Assembly: GCA_029261475.1 (NCBI GenBank)
Contig: JAJDBG010000110.1
Span: forward strand, 1-53,433
DNA: 53,433 bases
Origin: Nitrospinaceae bacterium
GTDB lineage: Bacteria > Nitrospinota > Nitrospinia > Nitrospinales > VA-1
Reading direction: 5' to 3'
This document shows positions 17,278 to 27,546 of this stretch, piece by piece (within the stretch, counting starts at the first letter, position 1; the number at the start of each line of letters is the position of its first letter). The translations under genes were made by a program, and so were the position numbers. Under the pieces are notes generated by a model. It ran no database searches. It was given only the letters and a program-made list of their open reading frames with translations, and had not been told where the DNA came from.

Positions 17278-19941
17278 ATGGCTGAGCCATCTGAACCTTT
17301 TCCAATTCTCACCGTTAGCGTTCGGCTCGCCCGCTGGCTCACGCTCAAATACAATGAAGATCGCCTGAAGGAAGGTCTCGACGTTTGGGATGCTCCTGAG
17401 ATTCTTCCTCTGAACGCGTGGCTCAAAAGACTCTGGGCAGAATCCCTGCCCAACCGTCGCCTCCTCAGCGATCTGCAGGCAAAGAAAATTTGGGAAACCA
17501 TTATCCGTCAATCTCTTCGTAAAGACGATATTCCCCTCATCCACCTCGCATCATCCGCAGAGCAAGCCAAAGATGCCTATCAGATCATCGTTGACTATGG
17601 CCTGTCGGCAAATCCTTCCGATATCGTATTGAATGAGGAAACGCGACAATTCTTCAAATGGAAACGACGTTACGAAAAACGACTTGCAGAGCTGAACGCC
17701 GTCGACCCTGCGCTTCTCCTGACATCTGTTCATAAAAAAATGGAACAGGGCGAAATCCCGATCCCCAGAAAATTATCCCTGGTAGGCTATCTGGAAACAG
17801 CTCCAAGACTTGCGGATTGGGTAAAATTCCTTGAAAGCAAAGGTTGCGAGGCCATATGGGAAGAGCCACCCACCGACCCCTTCTTTTCGGGCGCGGAGTT
17901 GAGAGCCTATAAAAACAGAAAAAATGAAGTCGTTCAATGTGCGCGGTGGATTCGTTCTATTTATAGTCCAGAAAAAACTGTCGGCGTGGTCGTTCCTTCT
18001 CTGGACCAATACCGCTCTCTGATCGCCAGGGAATTTAAAATGGAACTGACTCCAAATTCTGTTTTTCCAGATAAAAAAGGCGAGCCTCCATTCAATATTT
18101 CCCTGGGCACTCCGCTTGCTAACGAGCCAATGATATGGACGGGCATGCAAATCCTGAGTGCCACGTCCACGTTGCAACCGCTCGGCACATTGGCTCTTCT
18201 AATAAAAAGTCCGTTTTTCAACTGTGGCAGGGAACTAAACTCCGAAGCCATTGAGCTGGAGCATGAATGGTCATCCCAGCGCATGAATTCCCTGAATATC
18301 GACTCGGCACCGCCTTCTGCATTTGACGATTTCTTTAAACGCTGGAGCTTTTATTTATCTCAGACCAAAGATCGTCTTCCCAGTCAATGGGCCAAGCTAT
18401 TTTTTGACACCCTCACCGAATTGGGCTGGCCCGGTGAGGAAGATTTCGGATGGGTCAGTGCCGACGATTACCAAATTTATTCGGCATGGAAAGAATGTCT
18501 CGACAACTTATCTTCCCTCGACGATGCCATTGGGGTTCTCATAAAGTCTCGTGCTATCACTACCTTGAATCAAATCCTGTCCGAACGAATGTTTCAAGCT
18601 AAAACCCGCGAACGCCCCATACAAATAGTTGGTCTATTAGAATCTTCCGGCATGAACTTTGACCAGTTGTGGGTGATGGGCTGCCATTCTGAAACATTTC
18701 CGTCACCCGCGTCGCCCAACCCTTTTCTGCCTTTAGTCGTTCAAAAAAGAGTCGGCGTTGCACATGCCGGCCCCGAATGGGAGCGGAAATTTGCCCAAGA
18801 GTCTCTAGCTCGACTTTCGGCATCCGCCAATCGTGTGATATTCAGTTTTCCAGAAATGGATGGTGTCAAAGAACTTCAAGTCAGTCCATTACTCAACAGA
18901 GTGTCTCCGAATCCCTCTCCAGAGATCAAAATTTCTTCCACCTTACAGTCTGCCTTGCAATCGAAACCTTTTCTGGAAACTTGGGAAGATCCATTGCATC
19001 TCCCCTTCACAACGGAAGAACAGGCGCGCTATGCAATCACAAATTTTCCCGGTGGAAGCGGTGCATTGCGAGATCAAGCGGCTTGCCCTTTCCGGGCATT
19101 TTCGGCCTATCGGTTGCAGTTAAAAAATTGTGATATCCCTGAAAATGATTACGATCAATCCGAACGCGGATCTGTCGTCCATAAAGCCCTCGAGTATTTC
19201 TGGAGAGAGACCCGAAGCCAAAAAAAATTACGCGAGCTCATCAGCTCTCAAACGCTTGAGGAAAGATTATGGGATGCTGTAAAAAAAGCATTCACCTCAA
19301 AAGCCGGGAAAATCAAATGGCAATCTCAATTTTTGGCCATCGAACAAAAGCGCGTTTTCACATTGATCCTGAATTGGCTGGAAATGGAGAACACGCTTCG
19401 CACTGACAACTTCCTAGTCTTACACCAGGAAAGAAATGTCAAAGCCAATATCAATGGACTGAAACTGAGCTTATACATTGACCGCATCGATCAAACAGAA
19501 AATGGTGAAATCATTTTGATCGACTACAAAACAGGAAATAATCACGCCGCATCTCTAAAACGCTGGTTTGAAGATCGCCTTGAAGAACCACAACTTCCAC
19601 TCTACGCGCTAGCGAGAGAAAGTAATGCCGTCGCCATCGCCTTACTTCTTAAAGGCAAAGGCAAATCTCAACTACGGCCTGTAGGCGACCTTTCCCTCCA
19701 TCTACCCAATCTGACGGAAAGAAAACAACTGAGAATCGCAGGAACTGAAGACTGGACGGAAATTCGTATGCAATGGGAAGCAAAGTTGAATACCCTGGCC
19801 GATGAATTGATCGAAGGACGATTGCATGCCGACCCTCTGCACAAGACTCAAACTTGCAAAAATTGCGACTACTCAACCCTGTGCCGAATCGTGGAAAGTT
19901 CCGAGGATTTGGCCTACGAAGAGGAAATGGAAGATGGCTGA
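17278..19941 (+). CDS. AddB-like PD-(D/E)XK nuclease / DNA repair protein
   Basis: Partner of an AddA-type helicase in double-strand break processing (functional analogue of RecBCD). It has 887 residues. The N-terminal two-thirds resembles an inactivated UvrD-like helicase. The C-terminal third is a RecB-family nuclease with the catalytic stretch LIDYKTG (Asp749, Lys751). Four cysteines (603 in ACPF, then 860, 863 and 869 in CKNCDYSTLC) are spaced like the iron-sulfur cluster of AddB-type nucleases. It is shorter than Bacillus AddB and fits the proteobacterial 'probable DNA repair protein' type. It overlaps the helicase gene by 8 bases. Confidence 0.88.
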   Translation: MAEPSEPFPILTVSVRLARWLTLKYNEDRLKEGLDVWDAPEILPLNAWLKRLWAESLPNRRLLSDLQAKKIWETIIRQSLRKDDIPLIHLASSAEQAKDAYQIIVDYGLSANPSDIVLNEETRQFFKWKRRYEKRLAELNAVDPALLLTSVHKKMEQGEIPIPRKLSLVGYLETAPRLADWVKFLESKGCEAIWEEPPTDPFFSGAELRAYKNRKNEVVQCARWIRSIYSPEKTVGVVVPSLDQYRSLIAREFKMELTPNSVFPDKKGEPPFNISLGTPLANEPMIWTGMQILSATSTLQPLGTLALLIKSPFFNCGRELNSEAIELEHEWSSQRMNSLNIDSAPPSAFDDFFKRWSFYLSQTKDRLPSQWAKLFFDTLTELGWPGEEDFGWVSADDYQIYSAWKECLDNLSSLDDAIGVLIKSRAITTLNQILSERMFQAKTRERPIQIVGLLESSGMNFDQLWVMGCHSETFPSPASPNPFLPLVVQKRVGVAHAGPEWERKFAQESLARLSASANRVIFSFPEMDGVKELQVSPLLNRVSPNPSPEIKISSTLQSALQSKPFLETWEDPLHLPFTTEEQARYAITNFPGGSGALRDQAACPFRAFSAYRLQLKNCDIPENDYDQSERGSVVHKALEYFWRETRSQKKLRELISSQTLEERLWDAVKKAFTSKAGKIKWQSQFLAIEQKRVFTLILNWLEMENTLRTDNFLVLHQERNVKANINGLKLSLYIDRIDQTENGEIILIDYKTGNNHAASLKRWFEDRLEEPQLPLYALARESNAVAIALLLKGKGKSQLRPVGDLSLHLPNLTERKQLRIAGTEDWTEIRMQWEAKLNTLADELIEGRLHADPLHKTQTCKNCDYSTLCRIVESSEDLAYEEEMEDG

Positions 19942-22900
19942 AGAAATTCCAGACAAAGCGGCAAGAATCCGCGCGCTCGATCCATCGCAATCCTTTATCG
20001 TTCAGGCACCCGCAGGATCAGGAAAAACAGAATTGCTCATTCAACGTTATCTGCGACTGTTGGGAACCGTGGACAAACCCGAGCAAATTCTGGCAATGAC
20101 CTTCACAAGAAAAGCCGCAGGGGAGATGAAAGCCCGCATCATCGAATCCCTAAGAAGAGCTGAGAAAGAAAATCCTCCAGAAGAACCGCATCAACGCCTC
20201 AATTGGGATCTCGCCCGCAACGCATTACAACAAAATGAAAAATGCAGGTGGGATTTGTTGGAAAACCCTGCACGGCTCAAGATACAAACCATCGACTCCT
20301 TTTGCATGAGCCTCGTTCGCCAAATGCCATTGCTTTCAAAACTGGGTGGGCCGTTGACACCCGAAGACAATGCAACGGATATGTATCAGGAAACAGCTCG
20401 CCGACTCTTACTCAAGACCGAGGCCAAATCTAGCCAAGGCGAACGCATCCGCCGTCTCCTCGAACATTTGGACGCTTCCAAACCCGGTTTCCTAACCCAT
20501 ATGGTTGACCTTCTATTCAAACGCGATCAATGGATGACACCGTTTTTTGAAAAATTTTCTATATCCTCTGCAACGCGATATTTTTTTGAAGAACCCCTTC
20601 AGGATTTAATCACAGCCAAACTGGAAGATATCCGTAGTGAGTTTCCATCAATAATCATGAAAGCCCTAGTTCCGCTTGCACGATACTCAGCAAATAATTT
20701 AGAGAGCAATAATCCTGCCCATTTGATTTGCACTCTAAAAGATCTGGACAATCCACCCGACAGCCGTATTGAAAATCTTAAAGCATGGCAAGCAATAGCC
20801 AATCTATTCCTGACCAACGATGGGACGCTCAGAAAACCAAAAGGAATCAATAAAACACTGGGCTTCCCTTCAGGAAAAGATAAAATCGAAAAGCAAACCA
20901 AGGCCAGTTTTATATCCCTGCTGGAATCTCTGGCAGGTGAAGAAGAACTGCTGGAAATTTTAGTGGGCGTGAGCAAACTCCCAGACCCACATTACACCGA
21001 CGAAGAATGGGAAGTTTTAAAAGACACTCTTAAATTATTTCCCGATCTATCGCAAACACTTCGTCAAGTGTTCATGGAAAGAAGAAAGGTCGATCACACC
21101 GAAATTTCTCTATCTGCAATGAAATCTCTTGCGCAAGAACCTGAGTCGGGGGGGCCATTGTTGTACACTGACCTTTTGTTGTACATGGATTTCAAACTGC
21201 GCCATATTTTGATCGACGAATTTCAGGACACATCCTTCAAACAATTCAGTCTTCTGGGACTGTTGACAGAAGGAATGGAACCCGATGACGGCAGAACCCT
21301 ATTCATCGTCGGCGATCCACAACAATCTATTTACCGTTTCCGTGATGCGGAGGTCGGTCTTTTTCTCAAAGCTCGTGATGAAGGTATCGGCCAAAAGAAA
21401 TTAGAATCCCTCACCCTGAAGTCCAATTTTCGTTCGCAAAAGAAACTAGTGGAATGGTTCAATAATTGTTTCTCTATTGCCTTTCCGGAACAGGACGATA
21501 AAAATTTAGGGGCCACCGCTTACGCACCCTCTTCACCCGTATTGTCAGAGGAACACGGCACCGAAGTTGAACTGCATTTGTTTGAAGGAACACCCGAAGA
21601 TCGCTCTGCCTCAGTTGCAGAAGCCCAACGCGTTACGAGCCTTGTACAAACTTATCTAAAGAATCACCCTGGGGATTCCATCGCAATTCTCGTAAGTGCT
21701 CGCAGTCATTTACCTGCAATTGTGCGACAATTCAGAAATCAAGGCATCGCCTTTGTTGCAGAAGAAATCGACCCACTCACATCACGCCCCGCGATTCTAG
21801 ATTTATTAGCCCTGACACGCGCTCTGCTATCCACAAACAATAACATCGCCTGGGCATCGCTATTACGAGCACCCTTCTGTGGTTTATCCATCGACGATAT
21901 AAGAATTTTACGCCAGGAAAAAAGCAATCCGACTCTCTGGGAGTCCATGCACAATCCAGAAATAACCGATCAACTCAGTAGCGATGGGAAACGGCGTCTG
22001 GCCCGATTTGTTGAAATAATGGAACCCGCGATTTCACATGAAAGTGCTTCCCTCAATTTCCGCGATCTTTTGGAGAGCTTATGGATCTGTCTGGGCGGAC
22101 CTGCCTGTCTGGGCGATTGTTACCCGGAAGACACCGATGTTTTTTTTGAGGAAATAGAAAGGGCAACGGAAAGCGGAAACATCTCCCAGCTCCAAAATTT
22201 TCACAAACGCCTGGACTCTCTCTACGCGGCACCACAAGGCGAAGCGTCAGTGCAAATCATGACCATGCACAAAGCCAAGGGACTTGAATTTGATTATGTT
22301 ATTCTGCCCGGTTTGGGGAAAACCTCCAAAGGAGAAAGCAAACGTTTGGCCTACTGGATTCCACATAACGATCGTGTTCTGATCGCACCCATTGAAGAAA
22401 AAGGAGGGGACTCTTCCCCCATTTATGAATTCATAAAAAACATCAATCGTTCAAAGTACGATTACGAAGCCGTCCGTCTCCTTTATGTGGCGGCAACTCG
22501 CGCTAAAAAGCGATTGCATCTATTGGGTCATATCGAAATCAAAGAAGAAGGCCCCAAACCAAAAAAGAATTCACCTCTGAACTCGTTATGGAATTTTTTA
22601 AAATCCGATTGCGAACAATGTATCGAGCCAAGCTCTGAAGAAAAAAATCATGCAAAAGAAAAAGAAAAATCAATTGCCATAAAGAGGTTGGCTTCAAACT
22701 TTTGCATGCCTTCTCCTGCCCCTGATATTGAATCGGGAGACACTGAGGAAATATCACAGGAAAAAGAGCAGTCACCTTTATTTTATTGGGCCGGATCTTC
22801 AGCACGGTCGCTTGGTGTTGTTTTGCATCAATGCCTTCAAAACATCGCTAACGAAGGGGCCAATAAGTGGGACGAAAAGCGAATTCTTGATTTGAAACCT

Positions 22901-23311
22901 CGCATCACCGCCAACCTGGAGGCGCAAGGTCTCTCTCGCGAACATGCAAAAATGCAAACCGAAAAGGGTCTTAAGGCTTTGAAACTCGCCCTTGAAGATA
23001 CCAATGGGAAATGGGTTCTTGCCAATCACAGTTCCGCCAAATCAGAATATTCGTTGACCTCCTATTACAAATACCGATTCGAGAACCGAGTAATCGACCG
23101 GACTTTTATTGACAAGGGAACTCGCTGGATCATTGATTTCAAAACCGGTGAGCATGAAGGAGCTGGATTGGAGAATTTTTTCAACGAAGAAAAAATGCGC
23201 TACAAACCACAACTCGATTCTTATGAAAAATTATTTCGTAAAAAAGGCGAAACTCTGCCCATCAAGAAAGCTCTCTATTACCCATTGCATCAAAGATTAT
23301 TGGTTTTATAA
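19934..23311 (+). CDS. AddA-like UvrD/Rep helicase-nuclease
   Basis: ATP-dependent DNA helicase with a C-terminal nuclease, acting with the preceding AddB-like protein at DNA ends. It has 1125 residues from the ATG at 19934. Superfamily 1 motifs are in order: QAPAGSGKTELL (Lys31), MTFTRKAAGEMKARI, DEFQDTS, VGDPQQSIYRFRDAE, LKSNFRSQ, QIMTMHKAKGLEFDYV and LLYVAATRAKKRLHLL. The C-terminus carries the RecB-type nuclease motif WIIDFKTG (Asp1068, Lys1070). A longer frame from 19826 lies inside the AddB-like gene and is rejected as the start. Both nuclease centres of the pair look intact. Confidence 0.92.
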   Translation: MAEEIPDKAARIRALDPSQSFIVQAPAGSGKTELLIQRYLRLLGTVDKPEQILAMTFTRKAAGEMKARIIESLRRAEKENPPEEPHQRLNWDLARNALQQNEKCRWDLLENPARLKIQTIDSFCMSLVRQMPLLSKLGGPLTPEDNATDMYQETARRLLLKTEAKSSQGERIRRLLEHLDASKPGFLTHMVDLLFKRDQWMTPFFEKFSISSATRYFFEEPLQDLITAKLEDIRSEFPSIIMKALVPLARYSANNLESNNPAHLICTLKDLDNPPDSRIENLKAWQAIANLFLTNDGTLRKPKGINKTLGFPSGKDKIEKQTKASFISLLESLAGEEELLEILVGVSKLPDPHYTDEEWEVLKDTLKLFPDLSQTLRQVFMERRKVDHTEISLSAMKSLAQEPESGGPLLYTDLLLYMDFKLRHILIDEFQDTSFKQFSLLGLLTEGMEPDDGRTLFIVGDPQQSIYRFRDAEVGLFLKARDEGIGQKKLESLTLKSNFRSQKKLVEWFNNCFSIAFPEQDDKNLGATAYAPSSPVLSEEHGTEVELHLFEGTPEDRSASVAEAQRVTSLVQTYLKNHPGDSIAILVSARSHLPAIVRQFRNQGIAFVAEEIDPLTSRPAILDLLALTRALLSTNNNIAWASLLRAPFCGLSIDDIRILRQEKSNPTLWESMHNPEITDQLSSDGKRRLARFVEIMEPAISHESASLNFRDLLESLWICLGGPACLGDCYPEDTDVFFEEIERATESGNISQLQNFHKRLDSLYAAPQGEASVQIMTMHKAKGLEFDYVILPGLGKTSKGESKRLAYWIPHNDRVLIAPIEEKGGDSSPIYEFIKNINRSKYDYEAVRLLYVAATRAKKRLHLLGHIEIKEEGPKPKKNSPLNSLWNFLKSDCEQCIEPSSEEKNHAKEKEKSIAIKRLASNFCMPSPAPDIESGDTEEISQEKEQSPLFYWAGSSARSLGVVLHQCLQNIANEGANKWDEKRILDLKPRITANLEAQGLSREHAKMQTEKGLKALKLALEDTNGKWVLANHSSAKSEYSLTSYYKYRFENRVIDRTFIDKGTRWIIDFKTGEHEGAGLENFFNEEKMRYKPQLDSYEKLFRKKGETLPIKKALYYPLHQRLLVL

Positions 23312-23387
23312 AGAAGGTGGCAAATAATTTCAAATCATATAATATAAGTTTATATAAAAACAAGATTTGACCCCTTAATATCATATT

Positions 23388-23409
23388 TAGGTATTTGTGC
23401 CTATTTTTT
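23388..23409 (+). terminator. Weak possible terminator after the add genes
   Basis: A short stem (TAGG 23388-23391 with CCTA 23400-23403, extendable by a G-T pair) is followed by six T. It lies between convergent genes. The stem is only 4-5 pairs, so this is tentative. Confidence 0.3.
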
Positions 23410-23436
23410 AGATCACCTTATCTTCGATAGATATAT

Positions 23437-24615
23437 TCAGGGTTCAATCGTTTCGATATTCCCCAGAGCTTTTACAATCAACTCTTCCATTGGGAAACGT
23501 GTTTCATCGCGCTCAAGTTCATCTACCTTAGCTCGAGTAACGGGACGTTCAGGCATGAAAACGGAGCAACAATCGGGTTGCGCCTCAATACTGACATTAT
23601 AGGTCCCTATCGCTTTTGATCGATCTACAATTTCACGCTTGTCCATTCCTATTAAGGGCCTGAACACGGAAAGGGAAACTGTTTGCGAAACGGCATGAAT
23701 ATTTTCCAGAGTCTGAGAGGCGACCTGTCCAAGTGACTCGCCGTTGACCAGTCCCAAACAATTATTTTTTAACGCAAGGCGTTCAGCAATGCGATACATC
23801 ATGCGCCGGTACAATACGATGCGGTTTCGAGGCTGACACTGATCGCGAATCGTTACCTGTATGTCTTCGAATGGTACAATGTGCAGAACGCCGCAGTATT
23901 GATAGCGATTCAAAATTTTTGCAAGACGACGCACTTTATCGTTACCGCCACCCCCAAGAAAAGGTTGGTTATCGAAAAACAGGAAATGCACCCGACAACC
24001 ACGACGTATGAGTTGATACGCAGAAACAGGACTGTCAATCCCTCCCGATAGCAAACACAGAACATCTCCCGACGATCCCACAGGCAAACCGCCGACACCT
24101 TTATGCCTGTGGTCATACAGGAAAGTCGCTGTCGCGCCCACTTCAATTTCCAAAATATATTCGGGAGTGTGCAAATCTACGGTCAAGCCTTGGTCGGAAA
24201 GTGCCGCCATGATTCTCGATCCTACTTCAAAGTCAATTTGTGGAGACGTGAGGTGAAATCGTTTGTCAGACCGACGTGAACGCACACAAAATCGAAGGGA
24301 CGATTGACCCGAAAGACGTCGCGCTACAGTCTCGATTCCACTTTTTGCCATGCTTTCAACATCTGTGCTGACGGGTTCACCAATGCTGTAGGATGCAATA
24401 CCCGGAATATAAGCCAGCTTGTCGGCCAAGCCTTCTGCTTGGCTGGAATTGGTTTCTATTAGAATTCTGCCTCTCGGCATACGCAATGTCCAGTCACCCT
24501 GGCCGCCCAGTGCCTTACGGATATGATCCAGTAATTTTTGTTCGAAAACATTCCTGTTTTTTCCTTTGAGACCGATTTCGTCATAACGCACAAGGATGGT
24601 TCTAGCTTCGTTCAT
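23437..24615 (-). CDS. thiI: tRNA 4-thiouridine synthase ThiI
   Basis: Transfers sulfur to uridine 8 of tRNA and in some bacteria to the thiamine thiazole precursor. It has 392 residues: an N-terminal ferredoxin-like and THUMP region (about 1-165), then the PP-loop ATP pyrophosphatase domain with SGGIDSP at 190-196. The PDCCSVFMPERPVT stretch (Cys349-350) holds the conserved acceptor cysteine. The rhodanese extension of enterobacterial ThiI is absent, as in many bacteria, so sulfur should come directly from the cysteine desulfurase. That gene overlaps thiI by 4 bases (ATGA). Confidence 0.95.
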   Translation of the reverse strand: MNEARTILVRYDEIGLKGKNRNVFEQKLLDHIRKALGGQGDWTLRMPRGRILIETNSSQAEGLADKLAYIPGIASYSIGEPVSTDVESMAKSGIETVARRLSGQSSLRFCVRSRRSDKRFHLTSPQIDFEVGSRIMAALSDQGLTVDLHTPEYILEIEVGATATFLYDHRHKGVGGLPVGSSGDVLCLLSGGIDSPVSAYQLIRRGCRVHFLFFDNQPFLGGGGNDKVRRLAKILNRYQYCGVLHIVPFEDIQVTIRDQCQPRNRIVLYRRMMYRIAERLALKNNCLGLVNGESLGQVASQTLENIHAVSQTVSLSVFRPLIGMDKREIVDRSKAIGTYNVSIEAQPDCCSVFMPERPVTRAKVDELERDETRFPMEELIVKALGNIETIEP

Positions 24616-25787
24616 TTTTTACCCATGTAAGAGGGAAACAATTTTTTATAGGCAAGGCCAAAGGCTTCTACAAATTGTTCGACATCTTCTTTAGTGTTTT
24701 GAGGTCCGAAAGAAATACGCAAACTGCATAATGCCTCGGTTTTCGACCGCCCTATTCCGGTCAATATTTTTGATGGTTCCTTACTTTTAGCACTACAAGC
24801 AGAACCCAATCCTACGTATATTTCCTTTTCTTCCAAGTGATGCAAAAGCGTTTCTCCTTCGACAGGAGGAAAACTGAAATTAAGAATCGCTGGCGATTGG
24901 AATTGCGGGTCTTCACTCAGCGATGAATTGAATTTAAGTTGAAGATCGGGATCATCAGCTTCCAGACTTTTCAATCCATCTATCAGCAGGCAACGCAATT
25001 GCATCAACTGATTTTGGGTCTTCCCCCAATTTGAAAGCGTCAATTCCAATGCCTTCGTCAAACCAACGATCAAGGGGACGGGAAGAGTTCCTGAGCGAAC
25101 TCCGTACTGCTGTCCTCCTCCATGAATTTGCGTTTGCAAATCGAGACTTGCCTTATAAATCAACAAACCAATTCCTTTAGGGCCGCCAAATTTATGTGCC
25201 GATAGGGAGTAGCCTGAGATGTGTTTCCAATCGATAGAACGCAAGGGAATTTTTCCCGGAGCCTGAACGCCATCAAGGAACAGCCGAGTACGCGGTGAAG
25301 CTATTTTCAATGCAGGGCCAATTTCCGCAGGATTGTTCACAACTCCCAATTCATGATTCACATGGGACAAACACAATAGCCGAGTGTCCTTCATATTCCC
25401 CAGAGCACTCAACTTCAATCGCCCCTCTTCCTGATGCTCCAGCAAGGTCACTGGCTCAACACTTTCAGACGCTAAAGCCCGCAGACTTTCACCAACACTC
25501 GGATGCTCTAGGCCTAAACTGACAGGGTGTTTTCCAGGTGCCAAAATTCCTTTGATAAATAAATTATTCGATTCGCTCCCGCCACTGGTGAAAATCATTC
25601 GATGCGTATCGGGAATATTCAGTATCTCACTTAAAATACTTGTAGCGGAATCTATACGGTTTTTGCTCGTCAGCCCCAAACGATAAACGGCACCAGAATT
25701 GGCGTAGTCCTTCTCAAACGATTCCTGAACGGCACGCACAACTTCCGGGTACATGGGAGTCGTTGCTGAATTATCTAGATAAATCAC
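24612..25787 (-). CDS. Cysteine desulfurase (NifS/IscS-like)
   Basis: PLP enzyme that removes sulfur from cysteine as a persulfide. It has 391 residues. Motifs are LDNSATTP at the N-terminus, SGGSESNN, His95 in LEHPSV, the PLP Lys199 in SAHKFGGPKG, and the persulfide Cys331 in GSACSAKSKEPS. The start is GTG at 25787 with AGAGG just upstream. The ATGA overlap with thiI strongly suggests it is the dedicated sulfur donor for tRNA thiolation (NifZ-like role), not a general iron-sulfur IscS; no iscU follows. Confidence 0.93.
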   Translation of the reverse strand: MIYLDNSATTPMYPEVVRAVQESFEKDYANSGAVYRLGLTSKNRIDSATSILSEILNIPDTHRMIFTSGGSESNNLFIKGILAPGKHPVSLGLEHPSVGESLRALASESVEPVTLLEHQEEGRLKLSALGNMKDTRLLCLSHVNHELGVVNNPAEIGPALKIASPRTRLFLDGVQAPGKIPLRSIDWKHISGYSLSAHKFGGPKGIGLLIYKASLDLQTQIHGGGQQYGVRSGTLPVPLIVGLTKALELTLSNWGKTQNQLMQLRCLLIDGLKSLEADDPDLQLKFNSSLSEDPQFQSPAILNFSFPPVEGETLLHHLEEKEIYVGLGSACSAKSKEPSKILTGIGRSKTEALCSLRISFGPQNTKEDVEQFVEAFGLAYKKLFPSYMGKK

Positions 25788-25796
25788 AACGCCTCT

Positions 25797-26357
25797 TTAA
25801 TTTTTGGGGTGGTAAGGAGGGATCAATTCTTGCTCAATATCGAGCTGGTCCAATATGCGGGCGACAACAATATCTGCTAAATCATCAATGGTCTGTGGGT
25901 TGTTGTAAAATCCTGGCGATGCAGGAAGAATGAGTGCGCCGGCCTGATCCAGTGTCAGCAGGTTTTTTAAATGGATGGAACTCAAAGGTGCTTCTCTGGG
26001 AACGACAATCAATTTTCTTTTTTCTTTGAGCATCACATCCGCCACACGCTCTATTAAACTGGTCGATACCCCACTGACAATGCGCCCCAGGGTTCCCATG
26101 CTGGCAGGCACGATGACCATGCCTCCTGTTTTAAAAGATCCGCTGGCGATGGATGCGTTTATCTTCGAGTTCTTATGTAAAACAACATTTTCGCCCGAAA
26201 AATAAGAAGAGCCTGTAGACAATTCCAAGCGCATCAACTCGGCACCGCGTTCGGAAACAATGACATGTAACTCGGCTTTGCCCTTGAGATAATCAAACAA
26301 TTTTTTGGCATAAATCGCCCCGCTTGCTCCCGTTACGGCAATGATATAACGATTCAA
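25797..26357 (-). CDS. ubiX: Flavin prenyltransferase UbiX
   Basis: Makes prenylated FMN, the cofactor of UbiD-type decarboxylases used in quinone synthesis. It has 186 residues. The N-terminus IIAVTGASGAIYAKKLFDYL is the flavin-binding signature, followed by the IVPASMGTLGRIVSGVS and VVPREAPLSSIHLKNLLTL stretches, all typical. A TTG at 26357 overlapping the tmk stop is preferred as start. It has GAGGG 6 bases upstream and gives the normal N-terminus; an ATG at 26378 would add seven atypical residues. No ubiD is seen here. Confidence 0.93.
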   Translation of the reverse strand: MNRYIIAVTGASGAIYAKKLFDYLKGKAELHVIVSERGAELMRLELSTGSSYFSGENVVLHKNSKINASIASGSFKTGGMVIVPASMGTLGRIVSGVSTSLIERVADVMLKEKRKLIVVPREAPLSSIHLKNLLTLDQAGALILPASPGFYNNPQTIDDLADIVVARILDQLDIEQELIPPYHPKN

Positions 26358-26971
26358 TGGGCACCCTCTTTCATACATTCAATGATTTCTTTCCTGACAT
26401 CCAACTGAACTTCGTCTTCTGATTGAGAACCATCAATCCGTCGAATGAAAGAATCGTTAAAAGAGTCAAACAAGCTTTGAACTTTTTCAAGGTAATCTTT
26501 TTTTTCAAATGCAGACACCGTATCTCTCGATGAATGGATTCTCCTGAGGCATTCTTCGGGAGGTACTTTAAAAAAAAATGCACGATCTGGTTTCGGTGCA
26601 AAGGATTCATTTGTTGCAAGAATACTACTTGAGTCCAGTCCCAATGCCCCCTGATAGGCCGCAGTGGAAAAATAGTAGCGATCCAGAATCACTACCTTTT
26701 TATCCTTCAATGCAGGGAGAATATTCTTTTCTACATCTTCTCTACGGTCATTGATGAACCACTCCAATTCTTCTTCGCGCGTCACACCTTTTCGTCCTTC
26801 AGTCAAAAGGGTGCGTATTTTTTTCCCCCAAACACCATCTGTCGGCTCTCGTAAACGAAGAACGGGAGTGCCCTGCTCAGAAAACCAGTCTTCCAGCTTT
26901 CCGCATTGGGTGGATTTTCCAGTCCCATCGATCCCCTCCAAAACAAATAAATAACCTTTTTCCAACTTCAT
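26354..26971 (-). CDS. tmk: Thymidylate kinase
   Basis: Phosphorylates dTMP to dTDP. It has 205 residues from the ATG at 26971, which gives the usual short lead into FVLEGIDGTGKST (P-loop at about 13-21). An upstream frame to 27004 adds 11 residues unlike the family. Also visible are LREPTDG, the DRYYFSTAAYQG motif and the lid region. It overlaps the ubiX start by 4 bases. Normal length for the family. Confidence 0.95.
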   Translation of the reverse strand: MKLEKGYLFVLEGIDGTGKSTQCGKLEDWFSEQGTPVLRLREPTDGVWGKKIRTLLTEGRKGVTREEELEWFINDRREDVEKNILPALKDKKVVILDRYYFSTAAYQGALGLDSSSILATNESFAPKPDRAFFFKVPPEECLRRIHSSRDTVSAFEKKDYLEKVQSLFDSFNDSFIRRIDGSQSEDEVQLDVRKEIIECMKEGAH

Positions 26972-27192
26972 TATTCTAAATCCACTTTTATAAAAATGGT
27001 TCACAGTCTATTAGAAATACCAAGACGAAACAACCGTTTCACGATGCCCCAACAGCCATACCCAACGAATTAATTCTTCGTCATATTATCAGACTGTATC
27101 CAATCGAAGATGTAGATAAACGCTACCGGGAATATCGCTTTTTTGCAATGAGTTTATTAGGGGGAGGGTTGACCCGCAACGACAAAGGGGGA

Positions 27193-27546
27193 TTAGGAAT
27201 CGATGATTTTTATCAAGGCTTCTAGTTCCGACTTCATGTCCTTTCGCCAGACTAAAAATTTATCTCGATCAAAAGCAAAGTCTAATTGAACCGTAGATTT
27301 TTTGCTATTTTTCAAACGTTGCTTAGCACCAGCAATGGTGTATTTTTCCTCGTACAAAAGCCTTTGAATTTCTAAAACGACATCCAGGTCTTTTCGTTGA
27401 TACAAACGCTGGCCTGATCGATTTTTAGTGGGTTTTAGGGCATCAAACTCCTCTTCCCAATACCGCAGGACATGTTGTTCGATATCCACAAATTCGGCGA
27501 TTTCGCCAATTTTGAAGAATAATTTATCTGGAATCGGACGAGTCAT
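27193..27546 (-). CDS. MerR-family transcriptional regulator
   Basis: Small DNA-binding protein of 117 residues. The winged helix-turn-helix covers about residues 8-75: [21 protein letters not shown], then the [21 protein letters not shown] stretch (split here as a family signature of MerR wings), followed by a short coiled coil. The ATG at 27546 starts inside the end of ihfA (23-base overlap); a longer frame to 27753 is antisense-free but lies within ihfA and is rejected. An ihfA-merR pair is a recurrent arrangement. Ligand unknown. Confidence 0.88.
   Translation of the reverse strand: MTRPIPDKLFFKIGEIAEFVDIEQHVLRYWEEEFDALKPTKNRSGQRLYQRKDLDVVLEIQRLLYEEKYTIAGAKQRLKNSKKSTVQLDFAFDRDKFLVWRKDMKSELEALIKIIDS

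Noticed and set aside
27005-27192. tRNA gene in the tmk-merR spacer
   Set aside because: I read both strands and found no cloverleaf with T-loop GTTCRA-like sequence and matched acceptor stem.
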